Source of the DNA: Alphaproteobacteria bacterium
GTDB taxonomy: Bacteria; Pseudomonadota; Alphaproteobacteria; UBA11222
Length of the DNA: 34,073 nucleotides
Direction: 5' to 3'
Assembly (NCBI GenBank): GCA_009693835.1
Contig: SHWM01000026.1
Coordinates: 1-34,073, forward strand
Shown here: positions 18,294 to 27,641 of the stretch, piece after piece
Numbering within the stretch: the first letter of the stretch is position 1
How the letters are laid out: each line of letters opens with the position of its first letter
Notes under the pieces: generated by a model
Told to the model about the DNA's origin: nothing
The model's input: the letters and a program-made list of their open reading frames with translations, nothing else
Database searches by the model: none
Translations under genes and position numbers: made by a program

Positions 18294-18415
18294 CCCTCCA
18301 GCTCAGTCCGGATTAGGGCCTGTTCCCAATCCAGGCATTTCAGAATTGCCAGAATAGCCGCGCTGCGCCAATATGTGATCAGATTACGTTGGTAAGAACC
18401 ATAAGGAGGTCTCGC

Positions 18416-19255
18416 ATGACTGCCATAGTCGACGGCAACCTGCTCGATGTGGTTATCGCGCCGGTTCAGTTCGCTCCGGTCTCGCGGGTTGCGCAAATTG
18501 TCATAGTGACGCAGCCTGGTATAGATCAGCCGACGCCGCGCGAAGCCTATGTCCGGCATGACGTCGCGATTCACAATGCGCGCCCGATCGCGGATCGGCT
18601 GCACCTGGATCGCGAGGGGTTTTCGTTTATGCGCCGCGAGACTGCGGTTTCTGATCTATATGACGACGAAGCGGTTCGGCGCACCTACTATCCGGAAATG
18701 GAAAAGCTCATCACGGAAGTCACCGGCGCATCCAGGGTGATTGTGTTTGACCACACGCAAAGAATTGATGATGCGGAACTGCGCGCCAAAACAAAACGCC
18801 GCCCCCCGGCCGGCTATGTTCACAATGATTTCACTGCCACGTCCGCCGCGCAGCGGGTGCGCGACCTGCTGCCACGCGATGAAGCCGAAGCGCGCCTCAG
18901 GAAACGTTATGCCTCGATCAATGTCTGGCGGCCGATCAAAGGGCCGGTGCGGACAGCGCCGCTCCTGATCTGCGGTTACGGCGATCTTGCGGACGAAGAC
19001 CTGATCACTGTCGAGCGCCACTATCCCGACGGGCGGATTGGCCGCATCTATAATGTCGCCTATAACCCGAGCCAGCGCTGGTATTATTTCCCGGACATGG
19101 AGCGGGATGAATTCGTGCTGCTGAAATGTTTCGATTCACTGACCGATGGCACCGCCCGCTGGACGGCGCATGGATCGTTCCAGCCGCCCGGTCTGCCTGC
19201 TGGAACGCCGCCGCGCGAAAGCATCGAAATCCGGACGCTTCTGTTCTTCGACTGA
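18416..19255 (+). CDS. CmcJ/NvfI-family (GA4 desaturase-like) oxidoreductase
   Basis: 279 residues. The start has a strong AAGGAGG 6 nt upstream. Likely facial-triad residues are His136 and Asp138 in VHNDFT and His252 in AHGSF, with Arg273 in EIRTLLFFD near the C terminus. This is the layout of the CmcJ/AsaB/NvfI group, some of which are non-heme iron oxygenases or isomerases, while CmcJ takes part in a methyltransferase system. It is flanked by hairpins on both sides, so it may be a single-gene unit. The substrate is unknown; a role in the nearby catabolic route is inference. Confidence 0.82.
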   Translation: MTAIVDGNLLDVVIAPVQFAPVSRVAQIVIVTQPGIDQPTPREAYVRHDVAIHNARPIADRLHLDREGFSFMRRETAVSDLYDDEAVRRTYYPEMEKLITEVTGASRVIVFDHTQRIDDAELRAKTKRRPPAGYVHNDFTATSAAQRVRDLLPRDEAEARLRKRYASINVWRPIKGPVRTAPLLICGYGDLADEDLITVERHYPDGRIGRIYNVAYNPSQRWYYFPDMERDEFVLLKCFDSLTDGTARWTAHGSFQPPGLPAGTPPRESIEIRTLLFFD

Positions 19256-19282
19256 GCGCGCCGCCCTACACCGTGATGTACT

Positions 19283-19303
19283 CCTCCCCCTGAAAGGGGG
19301 AGG
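19283..19303. repeat. CCTCCCCCT/AGGGGGAGG palindrome between convergent genes
   Basis: A 9-bp perfect stem with a 3-nt loop lies 28 nt after the CmcJ-like stop and 40 nt from the convergent amidohydrolase stop. It shares its C-rich core with the palindrome at 18208-18236. It could serve as a hairpin for both genes. Confidence 0.6.
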
Positions 19304-19342
19304 GTGGGAGGGGGTCTGATTCACTCAGGAATGAAACAGACT

Positions 19343-20641
19343 CTACACCCCTATCTTTTGCGACAATGTGACGCCGAACTGCGCCGCCGCGTTGCCGCCC
19401 AGCATGCGGGCGATGATCGCCTGATCCACGCCTGCGCCCGCCAGCTTGTCGATGGCGTCCCAGGCGGTGGTCGTATCCTGACGCGGATAATGCGAGCCCC
19501 AGACAACTTTTTTGGCATAGTCCTGCGGCAATTTCTGAATCAGCCGTTCCTCTGCATCAAAGCCCAGCATGACCTCGCCCTCTTCCCAGAGCTCTTCGGG
19601 GTCCGTGGTGACCAGATAGGTATTGATCGTCGGAAAAGTCAAAGCAGACGCTTCCATTTTCTCCAGCACTTCCTCCATCCACGAGGCCTTGCCATGCGCC
19701 ATTACTACTTTCATTTTTGGGTAACGCGCCATCACGGCGAAGCCCAGCAGGGTGCTGGCGACAAACATGTGATTGTCGAGCCAGGGCGCAATAATCGGCG
19801 ACATCGGATGCCCCAGATCCCTGCCGGGAAGGGGCAGTATGCCGCCACCGCCATTGCCGCCGCCGGCATTCGGCCCGCCACCCGCTTCGGGCAAAAATAC
19901 CTGAGTGGTTGAACGCCCTTTCATTTTTTCAATGAACTGGGCGTGTGACGTCCATTCGGGGTTCCACAGGCCACTGGCGGGGTGCACGGCAGCAGTGATT
20001 CCAAGCTCTTCAAGCGCCGCCCAAAGCGGATTAAAATAGGCGTGCGTGAAATAGCGGTTCTCAATAAACATGGGACGGATAAAGGCACCGCGAAAGCAGG
20101 GGATTTTAGCAATACGCTGTAATTCCTCTATCGCAAAATCCATGTTCTGAAGCGGTATCATGGCCGCGGCAAACAGCCGGTCCGGCGACGCGGCGCAAAA
20201 ATCCGCGATCCAGTCATTATAGGCGCGCGCCAGCGCATAGGCGACATCCGGATCTTCCACCAGATGAAACCCCTCGGCAAACCAGGTCGGGTACAGCAGG
20301 GTCTGATCCACCCCCATCGCGTCCATGTCACGCAAACGCGCCTGCGGATCAGACGCCCCGGCGGTTTTTTCGTGACGGATGTCGGGGTCCAGCCCGCCTA
20401 CCTGATCCCATGTCATGCCCGGCCGCCAGATCGCATGCCGGGGGATGTTCGTGTTCATTGTGTCGCGGAAAATCTTGCCATTTACTTTAAGATAAGAGTT
20501 GGTTTTACCTTCCTCCCGCCACAGGGCGGCCTTCCCCAGGGTCCGATATTCGGGGGCCAGATATTTTTCCCAGATCGCTGGTGTTTCGACAATGTGGGAA
20601 TCACTGTCAAAAACCGCGAACGCCTTATTCTTGGTGCTCAC
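19343..20641 (-). CDS. Amidohydrolase (Amidohydro_2 family)
   Basis: 432 residues from a GTG start with GGAGG 10-11 nt upstream. The N-terminal metal segment is FDSDSHIVE (Asp14, His16). The middle has the usual RDMDAMGVDQTLLYP and a VMAHGKASW strand, and the end has VVWGSHYPRQD, where His replaces the Asp of the common SDYP motif. A glycine-rich insertion (residues about 251-265) is unusual. Family members hydrolyse amides or C-C bonds or decarboxylate aromatic acids. The GTG shares one base with the preceding gene's TAG. It is a diverged paralogue of the upstream gene, so the two may form a complex or take successive steps (inference). Confidence 0.87.
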   Translation of the reverse strand: MSTKNKAFAVFDSDSHIVETPAIWEKYLAPEYRTLGKAALWREEGKTNSYLKVNGKIFRDTMNTNIPRHAIWRPGMTWDQVGGLDPDIRHEKTAGASDPQARLRDMDAMGVDQTLLYPTWFAEGFHLVEDPDVAYALARAYNDWIADFCAASPDRLFAAAMIPLQNMDFAIEELQRIAKIPCFRGAFIRPMFIENRYFTHAYFNPLWAALEELGITAAVHPASGLWNPEWTSHAQFIEKMKGRSTTQVFLPEAGGGPNAGGGNGGGGILPLPGRDLGHPMSPIIAPWLDNHMFVASTLLGFAVMARYPKMKVVMAHGKASWMEEVLEKMEASALTFPTINTYLVTTDPEELWEEGEVMLGFDAEERLIQKLPQDYAKKVVWGSHYPRQDTTTAWDAIDKLAGAGVDQAIIARMLGGNAAAQFGVTLSQKIGV

Positions 20642-22050
20642 TATCTGGCTCCTCCCGCCCTGATCCCTGGCAGCAGGGCTGCCTCAGCCGTCATCGCATA
20701 GGCGATTTCTTCTTCTGTCGGCCACCAGTCGGGGCGTTCAATCTCGGTGACGCGGTTGGTGATAAAGGTGCGCGGCGCCTGGATATTGTACATACGGCGC
20801 GCATTGCCGCCGAGGAATTTGGACTGACGTTCCGCTGACAGATTGGAGCCCCGCATGGTCTGCAGCGCGCGCCAGACATCATCGCCGTCATGGTGATAGA
20901 CATCCGACGACCAGACGAGGATGTCCTCATAAAATTCCGGCAGCCGCGAGGGCGGCGCTTCGTCACCTTCGAAACCGGTCATGCAATGCTCGAAAAATGT
21001 CTCGCTGGGCAATCTCTTGAGAGGCCGCAAAGAGCGTTCGTTACGATACAGTTTGTAATATTTGTCGCATTCATCCAGCACAAAGCTCAGCCAGGTGGAA
21101 GACGCCTCGAATACGGCAGCCCTGAGTTTTGGGAAACGCTCAAACAGTCCCATCATCAGGGCGGAAACAACCCACACCGAAGCCTCTGACTGGAAGTTCT
21201 GCACATTGGTCAGGAAAGCGTGCGGGATACGCGCCGATGACACCGTGCGGTTGATCAATTCCGCCGCCGAATGCTGTTCCAGATAGCCCGGCGGTTTCAG
21301 TCCGCCCAAAGCGGGAAAGGGATGCATCCCATACACCACGCCCGTATCTTCCATGGCCTTCCACAGCGGGTCATATTTCGGTTGCAGCGGGAAATTGCCC
21401 AGCGCGTCGATGGGGCGGACAAGGCCGACCCGGCAACCCTTTTCGGCCACCCGGTACAGTTCGCGTATCGCCAGACCGGGATCCTGCAGCGGCAGCAGCG
21501 CTGCAAAGAACAGCCGTTCCGGGTTTTCCTTGCAATAATCCCAGGCCCATTCATTATACGCCTTGCACATAGCCGCCGCGCCGGGGCCGTTTTGCAGCCA
21601 GGGATAAGTATCGATATCGGAGGGGATCAGCATCACCTGATCGATGCCCTGAATATCCATATCTGCCAGCCGGGCCTTGGGCAGGAAGGCCCCCTTGTGG
21701 TCGAGATAGGCGGATTGTTCCCTGGTAAGCCCAGTTTCCGCCCTCAGATTGCGCACATTAAGGGCGCGCTGAATATTGTGCTTCATGCCGGGCCCGGCCA
21801 GGGTGACCAGGTTCATGGACCTCGCCCGTCCGCGCCCCTCGGACGATCTGATGCCCGGGTTGACAACGCCATTCGCCACCATCTTGTTGGTCAGCTTGTC
21901 ATACCACATGGTGGCTTTGAGCGCGGTCATCTCGTCGGCGGTCAGATATTCCTGCGCCCGATCCCAGATGGCATTGGGTTCGGCGAGATGCGCGTCGCAG
22001 TCAAAACTTGGAAATTCCTTGCGCATGGGTGGAAATTTTTGAATGGGCAT
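20641..22050 (-). CDS. Amidohydrolase (Amidohydro_2 family), paralogue
   Basis: 469 residues from the ATG at 22050, which has GGGAG 8 nt upstream; a longer frame to 22110 is less likely. The N terminus has FDCDAHLAEP (Asp19, His21), the centre ADMDIQGIDQVMLIPSD, and the C-terminal metal-side segment SSDVYHHDGDD. It overlaps the next amidohydrolase (TAGTG). The family includes 2-pyrone-4,6-dicarboxylate-type lactonases and ACMSD-type decarboxylases, so lactone or C-C cleavage of a ring product is plausible next to a Baeyer-Villiger enzyme (inference). Confidence 0.87.
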   Translation of the reverse strand: MPIQKFPPMRKEFPSFDCDAHLAEPNAIWDRAQEYLTADEMTALKATMWYDKLTNKMVANGVVNPGIRSSEGRGRARSMNLVTLAGPGMKHNIQRALNVRNLRAETGLTREQSAYLDHKGAFLPKARLADMDIQGIDQVMLIPSDIDTYPWLQNGPGAAAMCKAYNEWAWDYCKENPERLFFAALLPLQDPGLAIRELYRVAEKGCRVGLVRPIDALGNFPLQPKYDPLWKAMEDTGVVYGMHPFPALGGLKPPGYLEQHSAAELINRTVSSARIPHAFLTNVQNFQSEASVWVVSALMMGLFERFPKLRAAVFEASSTWLSFVLDECDKYYKLYRNERSLRPLKRLPSETFFEHCMTGFEGDEAPPSRLPEFYEDILVWSSDVYHHDGDDVWRALQTMRGSNLSAERQSKFLGGNARRMYNIQAPRTFITNRVTEIERPDWWPTEEEIAYAMTAEAALLPGIRAGGAR

Positions 22051-22406
22051 GCCTGTTTCTCCCTCTCCCGGATCTAGTGCCATTTTTTTCAGGATAACCG
22101 ATTTTTCCACCCGCGCCAGCGGATATTTAAGCCTCTGGCAAAGTTGATTATTTACTTATTCCGTTTCGTCCTTCCGCGGTTCGGCGCTGCCTTGCCTCAT
22201 TGAATCCAGGCACCGGCCCTGTGTGGCAGATTTTGAGCAATTTTGGGAAGGGATCAGTTTTCTCACCTGAAACACAGTCGGCGCCCTATGCGCAGACGGA
22301 CTCTTGTCCAATTTCGCGCGCCCCGTTGTGCATAGCATCAGCCTCGGATAGTCTGGCCTTAAAGCCCGTCTTATCGGGCAAATAATAACTTGACGGGAGG
22401 GAACCC
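22051..22406. promoter_or_regulatory. Divergent intergenic region, amidohydrolase / alcohol dehydrogenase
   Basis: 356 nt without a gene that must hold promoters in both directions. A short hairpin GCCCG/CGGGC at 22364-22379 and an AT-rich stretch at 22140-22160 are visible. I do not see a convincing operator or -35/-10 pair. Confidence 0.4.
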
Positions 22407-23552
22407 ATGCAACAGTCCGGACGCGTTGTATTCAGCCATATGGATGATGTGATTTTTGGCAAGCCTGCGGCAGAGGCGGTTGTCGACACGGTCCGCCGTC
22501 TGGGCGCCAGCCGCCTGTTTCTGATGGTCAGCGGCACCTTGAACCGGCAGACGGACGAAATTGAAAAGCTCAAAAAAGCGCTGGGCAATCAATGTGTCGG
22601 CGTTTTTGACAATATGCCGGCGCACAGCCCGCGCAGCGCGATCATTGCCGCAGCGGAACAGGCCCGTGCGGCAAAGACCGATCTGATCGTCACCTTTGGC
22701 GGGGGCTCGATCACCGACGGCGCCAAGGCGGTGCAGATGTGTCTGGCCAACGACATTCGCACGACGGAGGCGATGGTCTCCATCCGGGCCAAAACTTTAT
22801 CAGCGCCGCTAACCGTCCGGCAGATTTCAGTTCCCACAACCTTATCGGGCGGCGAGTTCAGCGGCATCGCCGGTGTGACCGACGAAACGACCCGGATAAA
22901 GGAAATGTACCGGCATGCAGACAGCATACCCCGCACCGTGATCCTAGATCCGGCCGTAACCGTGCACACCCCGGAATGGCTGTGGATTTCCACCGGCATC
23001 CGCGCCGTTGATCATTGCGTGGAGTCGATCTGTTCAAATGAGACGCACGCGTTTGCGACCGCGTCCTCCCTTCAGGGTCTAAGCCTGCTGACCAGCGGCC
23101 TGCGGCGGGTCAAGGATAATCCGGCGGATATGCAGGCGCGTCTAGATTGCCAGATTGGTTCCTGGCTGTCGATGGGCGCGCTGGCCGGTGGTGTGCCGAT
23201 GGGGGCCAGCCACGGCATTGGTTATGTGCTGGGCGCAGTGTTCGATGTCCCGCATGGCCACACGTCCTGCATCATGCTGCCTTACGTCATGCGCTGGAAC
23301 AAACCTGCTAACGCAGACCGTCAGGCGCTGGTGTCAGCGGCGATGGGCCATCCGGGCGAAGACGCGGGCGACGTGCTGGACGCGTTTATTGGCGGGCTGG
23401 GCATGCCGCGCAGTTTAAGTGCTGTCAATATAGGCCCGGAACATTTCCCGCGCATCGCGGCGCAGGCGATGGGCACCGCGTGGATACCCCGCAATCCCCG
23501 CCGCATCGACGGCCCTGCGCAGATAGAGGAAATTTTGCGGCTGGCGGCCTGA
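22407..23552 (+). CDS. Iron-containing alcohol dehydrogenase / maleylacetate reductase-like
   Basis: 381 residues of the group III dehydrogenase fold. GGGSITDGAKA is the NAD(P)-binding loop, VPTTLSGGEFSG the following segment, and GASHGIGYVLGAVFDVPHGH carries the metal-side His residues. A GGGAGG is 6 nt upstream of the start. Family members reduce maleylacetate or oxidise alcohols. Near an amidohydrolase pair and a BVMO it could process an alcohol or a cleavage product (inference). It converges with the sulfatase gene 34 nt away. Confidence 0.88.
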   Translation: MQQSGRVVFSHMDDVIFGKPAAEAVVDTVRRLGASRLFLMVSGTLNRQTDEIEKLKKALGNQCVGVFDNMPAHSPRSAIIAAAEQARAAKTDLIVTFGGGSITDGAKAVQMCLANDIRTTEAMVSIRAKTLSAPLTVRQISVPTTLSGGEFSGIAGVTDETTRIKEMYRHADSIPRTVILDPAVTVHTPEWLWISTGIRAVDHCVESICSNETHAFATASSLQGLSLLTSGLRRVKDNPADMQARLDCQIGSWLSMGALAGGVPMGASHGIGYVLGAVFDVPHGHTSCIMLPYVMRWNKPANADRQALVSAAMGHPGEDAGDVLDAFIGGLGMPRSLSAVNIGPEHFPRIAAQAMGTAWIPRNPRRIDGPAQIEEILRLAA

Positions 23553-23585
23553 AACAGGATGGCATGACGCGGCGTTAACCCCGCT

Positions 23586-25235
23586 TCAATTTGACCAGTA
23601 AATATAGGTTTCACCGTCCACAGGCGGTGCGCCAAGAGGCCGGTCAATCGCAATGGGCGCGTGCACCAGCGCGGGCCACGCCGGCGCGACGCTGCCTGCG
23701 TCATGCCATTGCAGCAGGTGTTTTAACGCCGTTACCTTTTCCGGCTGACCGGCGGCCACGTCATGCCGTTCGGTTGGGTCCGTGCCGAGATCAAACAGCA
23801 TCTCGGCCCTGGTAATGGCCTCGGTCTGGAGTTTCCAGCCCTTGCTGATGACGGAACGATAGCCGCCGCTGCGCCAGAACAGCGCGTCATGCGGCTGACC
23901 GGCCGCATCACCCCTGATATAGGGCATCAGATCCACCCCATCCAGTTCACGATCAGAGGGCAGGCGGCCGCCCCCCGCCACGCCGGCCGTCGCGAAAATA
24001 TCGAAATGGCTGACCGCGCCGTCAAGATTGACGCCTGCCGGAACACGGGCGGGCCAGCGCATCAGGAACGGCACCTTGATCCCGCCTTCAAAGAACGTCG
24101 CCTTCCAGCCACGGTATGGAAGATTGATGTCCGGCAGCCCGATATAATGCGCGCCGCCATTATCGCTGGTGAAGACAACCAGCGTATTATTATCCAGCCC
24201 CTGTGATTTCAATTCCGCCATCACGCGCCCGACTCCGCGATCCAGCGCCCGGATCATCGCCGCATACACCCGCAGGCGGTGATCGCCGATCTGCGGCAGC
24301 GCGTCATAATCTTCCTTGAGCGCCTGCAATGGCGTGTGCGGCGCGTTGTAGGCAAGGTACATGAAGAAGGGCCGGTTGCGGTTAGCGCGGATGGATCGAA
24401 CAGCCTGTTCGCTAAGATAGTCCGTCATGTAGCGATCCGGGTGAAAACGCGGGCCGCCATTATACTGCACACTGAAGGGAAGATTGGCCCACAGATATTT
24501 GTCAATCGAATCGAAATCCTGTTTGGAATTGACCGCCTGCGGATCATTTTCGGGCAGGAACATTTGCGCGCCGATAATAAAGCCAAGACTTTCGTCAAAG
24601 CCCTGTTGCTCCGGGCGCATGCCTTCCGAACCGCCTAGATGCCATTTGCCCAGATGCACGGTATGATAGCCCTTATTGTGCAGCAATTCGGCAATGGTCC
24701 GCTCGCCCGGCGGCACGCCCTTGTCGTCGGGCGGGGGCGCATGTTTTGCGGCTGCCTCGTCAAAAATGGCTTTATGTTCCCACGTGCTGGCAAAACCTGC
24801 AATCGTGCGGGCAAAGCGGACGTCCGTAGGCGTGAATTCAAATCCGAACCGGGCCGGATAGCGCCCCGTCATCAGGGCCGCACGCGATGGTGCGCAGGTG
24901 GCGTTGCCGGCATAGCCGTTGACAAAGCTGGCGCCCTCATGGCCGATCGCATCGATATGCGGCGTTGGCGCCGCGCCGCCCGCAACCCCGCCGCCATTCA
25001 GGGTAATATCATTATAGCCAAGATCGTCCGCCACGATCAGCACCACATTGGGCGGGCGCCGATCTGCTGAAAGCTCTGTCGTCTGAGGCCCCTGCTGCCA
25101 TTCGACGGCCCTGTTGGCATATGTTCTGGGCGCAAGCCATCCCGGCAGATGCAGCAATACATAATCCTTTGCCAGAAACGCCGCGGCGCCAAGAACGATG
25201 ATTGCGGTCAATACTCTTTTTATCCAGCGCGCCAT
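23586..25235 (-). CDS. Formylglycine-type arylsulfatase, membrane-anchored (CAPSR)
   Basis: 549 residues. An N-terminal hydrophobic segment (about 8-22) after Arg/Lys looks like an uncleaved anchor. The PPNVVLIVADDLGYND motif holds metal Asp70-Asp71, and C114-A-P-S-R117 followed by LMTGR is the sulfatase signature in which Cys becomes formylglycine. HLGKWHLGG and FTSDNGG are further active-site segments. It hydrolyses a sulfate ester outside the cytoplasm. It needs a maturase that is not in the window. It follows the small membrane gene by 33 nt and is likely co-transcribed. Confidence 0.92.
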   Translation of the reverse strand: MARWIKRVLTAIIVLGAAAFLAKDYVLLHLPGWLAPRTYANRAVEWQQGPQTTELSADRRPPNVVLIVADDLGYNDITLNGGGVAGGAAPTPHIDAIGHEGASFVNGYAGNATCAPSRAALMTGRYPARFGFEFTPTDVRFARTIAGFASTWEHKAIFDEAAAKHAPPPDDKGVPPGERTIAELLHNKGYHTVHLGKWHLGGSEGMRPEQQGFDESLGFIIGAQMFLPENDPQAVNSKQDFDSIDKYLWANLPFSVQYNGGPRFHPDRYMTDYLSEQAVRSIRANRNRPFFMYLAYNAPHTPLQALKEDYDALPQIGDHRLRVYAAMIRALDRGVGRVMAELKSQGLDNNTLVVFTSDNGGAHYIGLPDINLPYRGWKATFFEGGIKVPFLMRWPARVPAGVNLDGAVSHFDIFATAGVAGGGRLPSDRELDGVDLMPYIRGDAAGQPHDALFWRSGGYRSVISKGWKLQTEAITRAEMLFDLGTDPTERHDVAAGQPEKVTALKHLLQWHDAGSVAPAWPALVHAPIAIDRPLGAPPVDGETYIYWSN

Positions 25236-25268
25236 GTAATTATTTCCCGCAGCTCAAATTGAGGTGGG

Positions 25269-25643
25269 CTATTTGCCGAACGACCGCCAGACAACCATCA
25301 GTATACTGATCATTATGGCCTCAACAATCATCGGCGTGAAGGCCGTTTGGGTAACGCCATCCGCCACAAGGCTGAGGGCGCGGCCCAGAATGGCGATCGA
25401 AAACAGGGCGATGGGCACCAGAAGCGGCGGCGACGCCTGTTTCCATGCGCCATAAGCCGCAAACCCGGCAGCGACGAGAAAGAAACTGGAAAAGTCAGCC
25501 CGCAATGTAGCCAGGCCCTGCACGCCTTCCGGTGTCAGGAAAAACATGGCCGCTGATCTGGCGGGATCGAACAGGAAACCCACACCGAGCGCCAGGTTAA
25601 ACAGGACAACCAGCCCAATCAGGGCGCGCGCCGCATTGATCAA
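25269..25643 (-). CDS. Small four-TM membrane protein, DUF4345-like
   Basis: 124 residues with four hydrophobic helices (about 5-25, 45-66, 72-92, 100-118) and the segment TLRADFSSFF in the position where DUF4345 proteins have a similar charged motif. The start codon is TTG at 25643 with a G-run about 9 nt upstream; no Met occurs until residue 33, so the TTG start is the best choice. It sits between two sulfatase genes and in front of the minus-strand one. Its function is unknown. Confidence 0.7.
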   Translation of the reverse strand: MINAARALIGLVVLFNLALGVGFLFDPARSAAMFFLTPEGVQGLATLRADFSSFFLVAAGFAAYGAWKQASPPLLVPIALFSIAILGRALSLVADGVTQTAFTPMIVEAIMISILMVVWRSFGK

Positions 25644-25772
25644 AGCCTTATCCCCCCAGGGAAAGTTTCAGTTCCGGCCACGCTATCACCCCAAGGCAAA
25701 AGCGCAAGATTTTTGGCATTGCGCCATGTGTGTTGAAATTTCATAGTGAACGCCAACCATCGGGGGATCGGC

Positions 25773-27554
25773 ATGAAAATTTTTCTCAGTGCGGCACAAT
25801 GGATATTTGCCGTTGCGGGACTTTACCTGGCGGCTCCGGCGCATGCCGCGCAGACCCGTCCGAACATTGTCGTGCTCGTAGCCGATGACTGGGGCTTCAC
25901 CGATGTGGGCGCATTCGGGGGAGAAATTTCCACGCCCAATCTGGATGCGCTGGCAGCCAGCGGCGCGCGCTTCTCCAACTTTCATGTTGCCGCCTCCTGT
26001 TCGCCCACCCGCTCGATGCTGCTGACCGGCGTTGATAATCACCGTAACGGCGTGGGCAATATGCACGAGACGATCCCCGCGGAGCATCTTGGCAAGCCTG
26101 GCTATCTGAGCGTGCTGGACACCAATGTCGTCACCGTCGCCAGCCTGCTGCAGGACAGCGGCTATCGCACCTATGCCGCCGGTAAATGGCATGTCGGCAA
26201 GGAGCCGCACAATCTGCCCGACCAGCGCGGTTTTGACCGTTCCCTCATTCAGGGCGACAGCGGCTCGGATAATTGGGAACCCGCCAAGCGATATATCGAT
26301 CTGTACGACAAAGTGGCCTGGTTCGAGGATGGCAAGGAAGCCACGATGCCGCCCGAATATTATTCATCCGAATTCTACGTGAACAAGGCGATTGAATATA
26401 TCAGATCGGGACAGGATCAGCACAAACCCTTTTTCGCCTATGTGGCGTTCCAGGCCAACCACATCCCGGTGCAGGCGCCAAGATCCTTCATCGACAAATA
26501 TCATAGCGTTTACGATGCAGGATGGACGGCATTGCGCACCTCGCGCCGGGACAAGGCCGCAAAACTTGGTCTGGTGCCTGCAGGAACGCCCATGGTCACC
26601 ATGTCGACGACGCGCGACTGGAACGGACTGTCTGATGAAGAAAAGCGCTACTTCGCCCATGCGATGGAAGTTTACGCGGGCATGGCGGAAGCCATGGACT
26701 TTCATATCGGACGCCTGGTGGCGCATCTGAAAAGCACAGGTGAATTTGACAATACGGTATTCGTATTCCTGTCGGACAATGGCGCGGAGGCCAGTGATCC
26801 CTATGCCTCGAAATATATGAGCTGGTGGCTGGACAGGCACTACAAAAGGGACATTGATTCCCTTGGCTTAAAGGGCGGATACGGTCTGATCCGGGCCAGT
26901 TGGGCCAGCGCCGCCGCATCACCGCTCTCCACATACAAATTTTATGCGGGCGAGGGCGGCATTCGCGTGCCGCTTATTATTTCCGGCCTTCGCGGAATGA
27001 AGAAGAACCAGATACTGCAAGGGTTCACCCATATCACCGATATCGTGCCGACATTGCTTGAACTGGCGGGGGTGCCGCAGCCGAATGGCGTTTATAAAGG
27101 CAGGCCGATTGAACCTCTGATTGGCGCCAGCCTGTTGCCGGTATTGCGGGGCGAGGCGGAGAACGCACATTCCCCTGACCAGCCCATCGGATATGAGCTT
27201 TCCGGGAATACGGCTCTGTTCAAAGGCGATCTGAAACTGGTGAGCAATTTGCCGCCAATGGGCGATGGCCAGTGGCATCTTTATGACATCCAGAATGATC
27301 CTGGTGAAACCACCGATCTGAAGGCTCAGATGCCGAACATCTTCATCACGATGCAGGCCGATTACGAGGTGTACGCCAAGGCCAATCAGGTCCTGCGCAT
27401 GCCCCCCGGCTATCAGCCCCTTGAACAGGCGTTCCGGAACGCCGTCACGAACGTATATATTCCCCGTTACAGAATACCCGTGCTGATCATATTGGGCGGC
27501 ATTGCGGCGCTGGCCGCGGCGTACGTTATCCGCCGGCGCAGGAAGTCAGCGTAA
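25773..27554 (+). CDS. Periplasmic arylsulfatase, AtsA-like (CSPTR)
   Basis: 593 residues with a signal peptide (Met1 to about Ala26, APAHAAQ). RPNIVVLVADDWGF carries the metal Asp pair, and C76-S-P-T-R80 followed by SMLLTG is the variant signature found in Pseudomonas AtsA. GKWHVGKEP and VFLSDNGAEA follow. The C-terminal ~26 residues form a TM helix with a basic tail, so the protein may be anchored at its C terminus. The ATG at 25773 was chosen over a GTG at 25746 because GGGGGA precedes it and it starts the signal peptide. It is divergent from the small membrane gene, with 129 nt between. Confidence 0.92.
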   Translation: MKIFLSAAQWIFAVAGLYLAAPAHAAQTRPNIVVLVADDWGFTDVGAFGGEISTPNLDALAASGARFSNFHVAASCSPTRSMLLTGVDNHRNGVGNMHETIPAEHLGKPGYLSVLDTNVVTVASLLQDSGYRTYAAGKWHVGKEPHNLPDQRGFDRSLIQGDSGSDNWEPAKRYIDLYDKVAWFEDGKEATMPPEYYSSEFYVNKAIEYIRSGQDQHKPFFAYVAFQANHIPVQAPRSFIDKYHSVYDAGWTALRTSRRDKAAKLGLVPAGTPMVTMSTTRDWNGLSDEEKRYFAHAMEVYAGMAEAMDFHIGRLVAHLKSTGEFDNTVFVFLSDNGAEASDPYASKYMSWWLDRHYKRDIDSLGLKGGYGLIRASWASAAASPLSTYKFYAGEGGIRVPLIISGLRGMKKNQILQGFTHITDIVPTLLELAGVPQPNGVYKGRPIEPLIGASLLPVLRGEAENAHSPDQPIGYELSGNTALFKGDLKLVSNLPPMGDGQWHLYDIQNDPGETTDLKAQMPNIFITMQADYEVYAKANQVLRMPPGYQPLEQAFRNAVTNVYIPRYRIPVLIILGGIAALAAAYVIRRRRKSA

Positions 27555-27641
27555 AGCCAGCCCGTCTTTCAGCGTCCGCCCCTTCAACCGATCAAATCGG
27601 TCCCGTCCGAAAAACGGCTCGCCTGCCTGGACCTTCGGACG

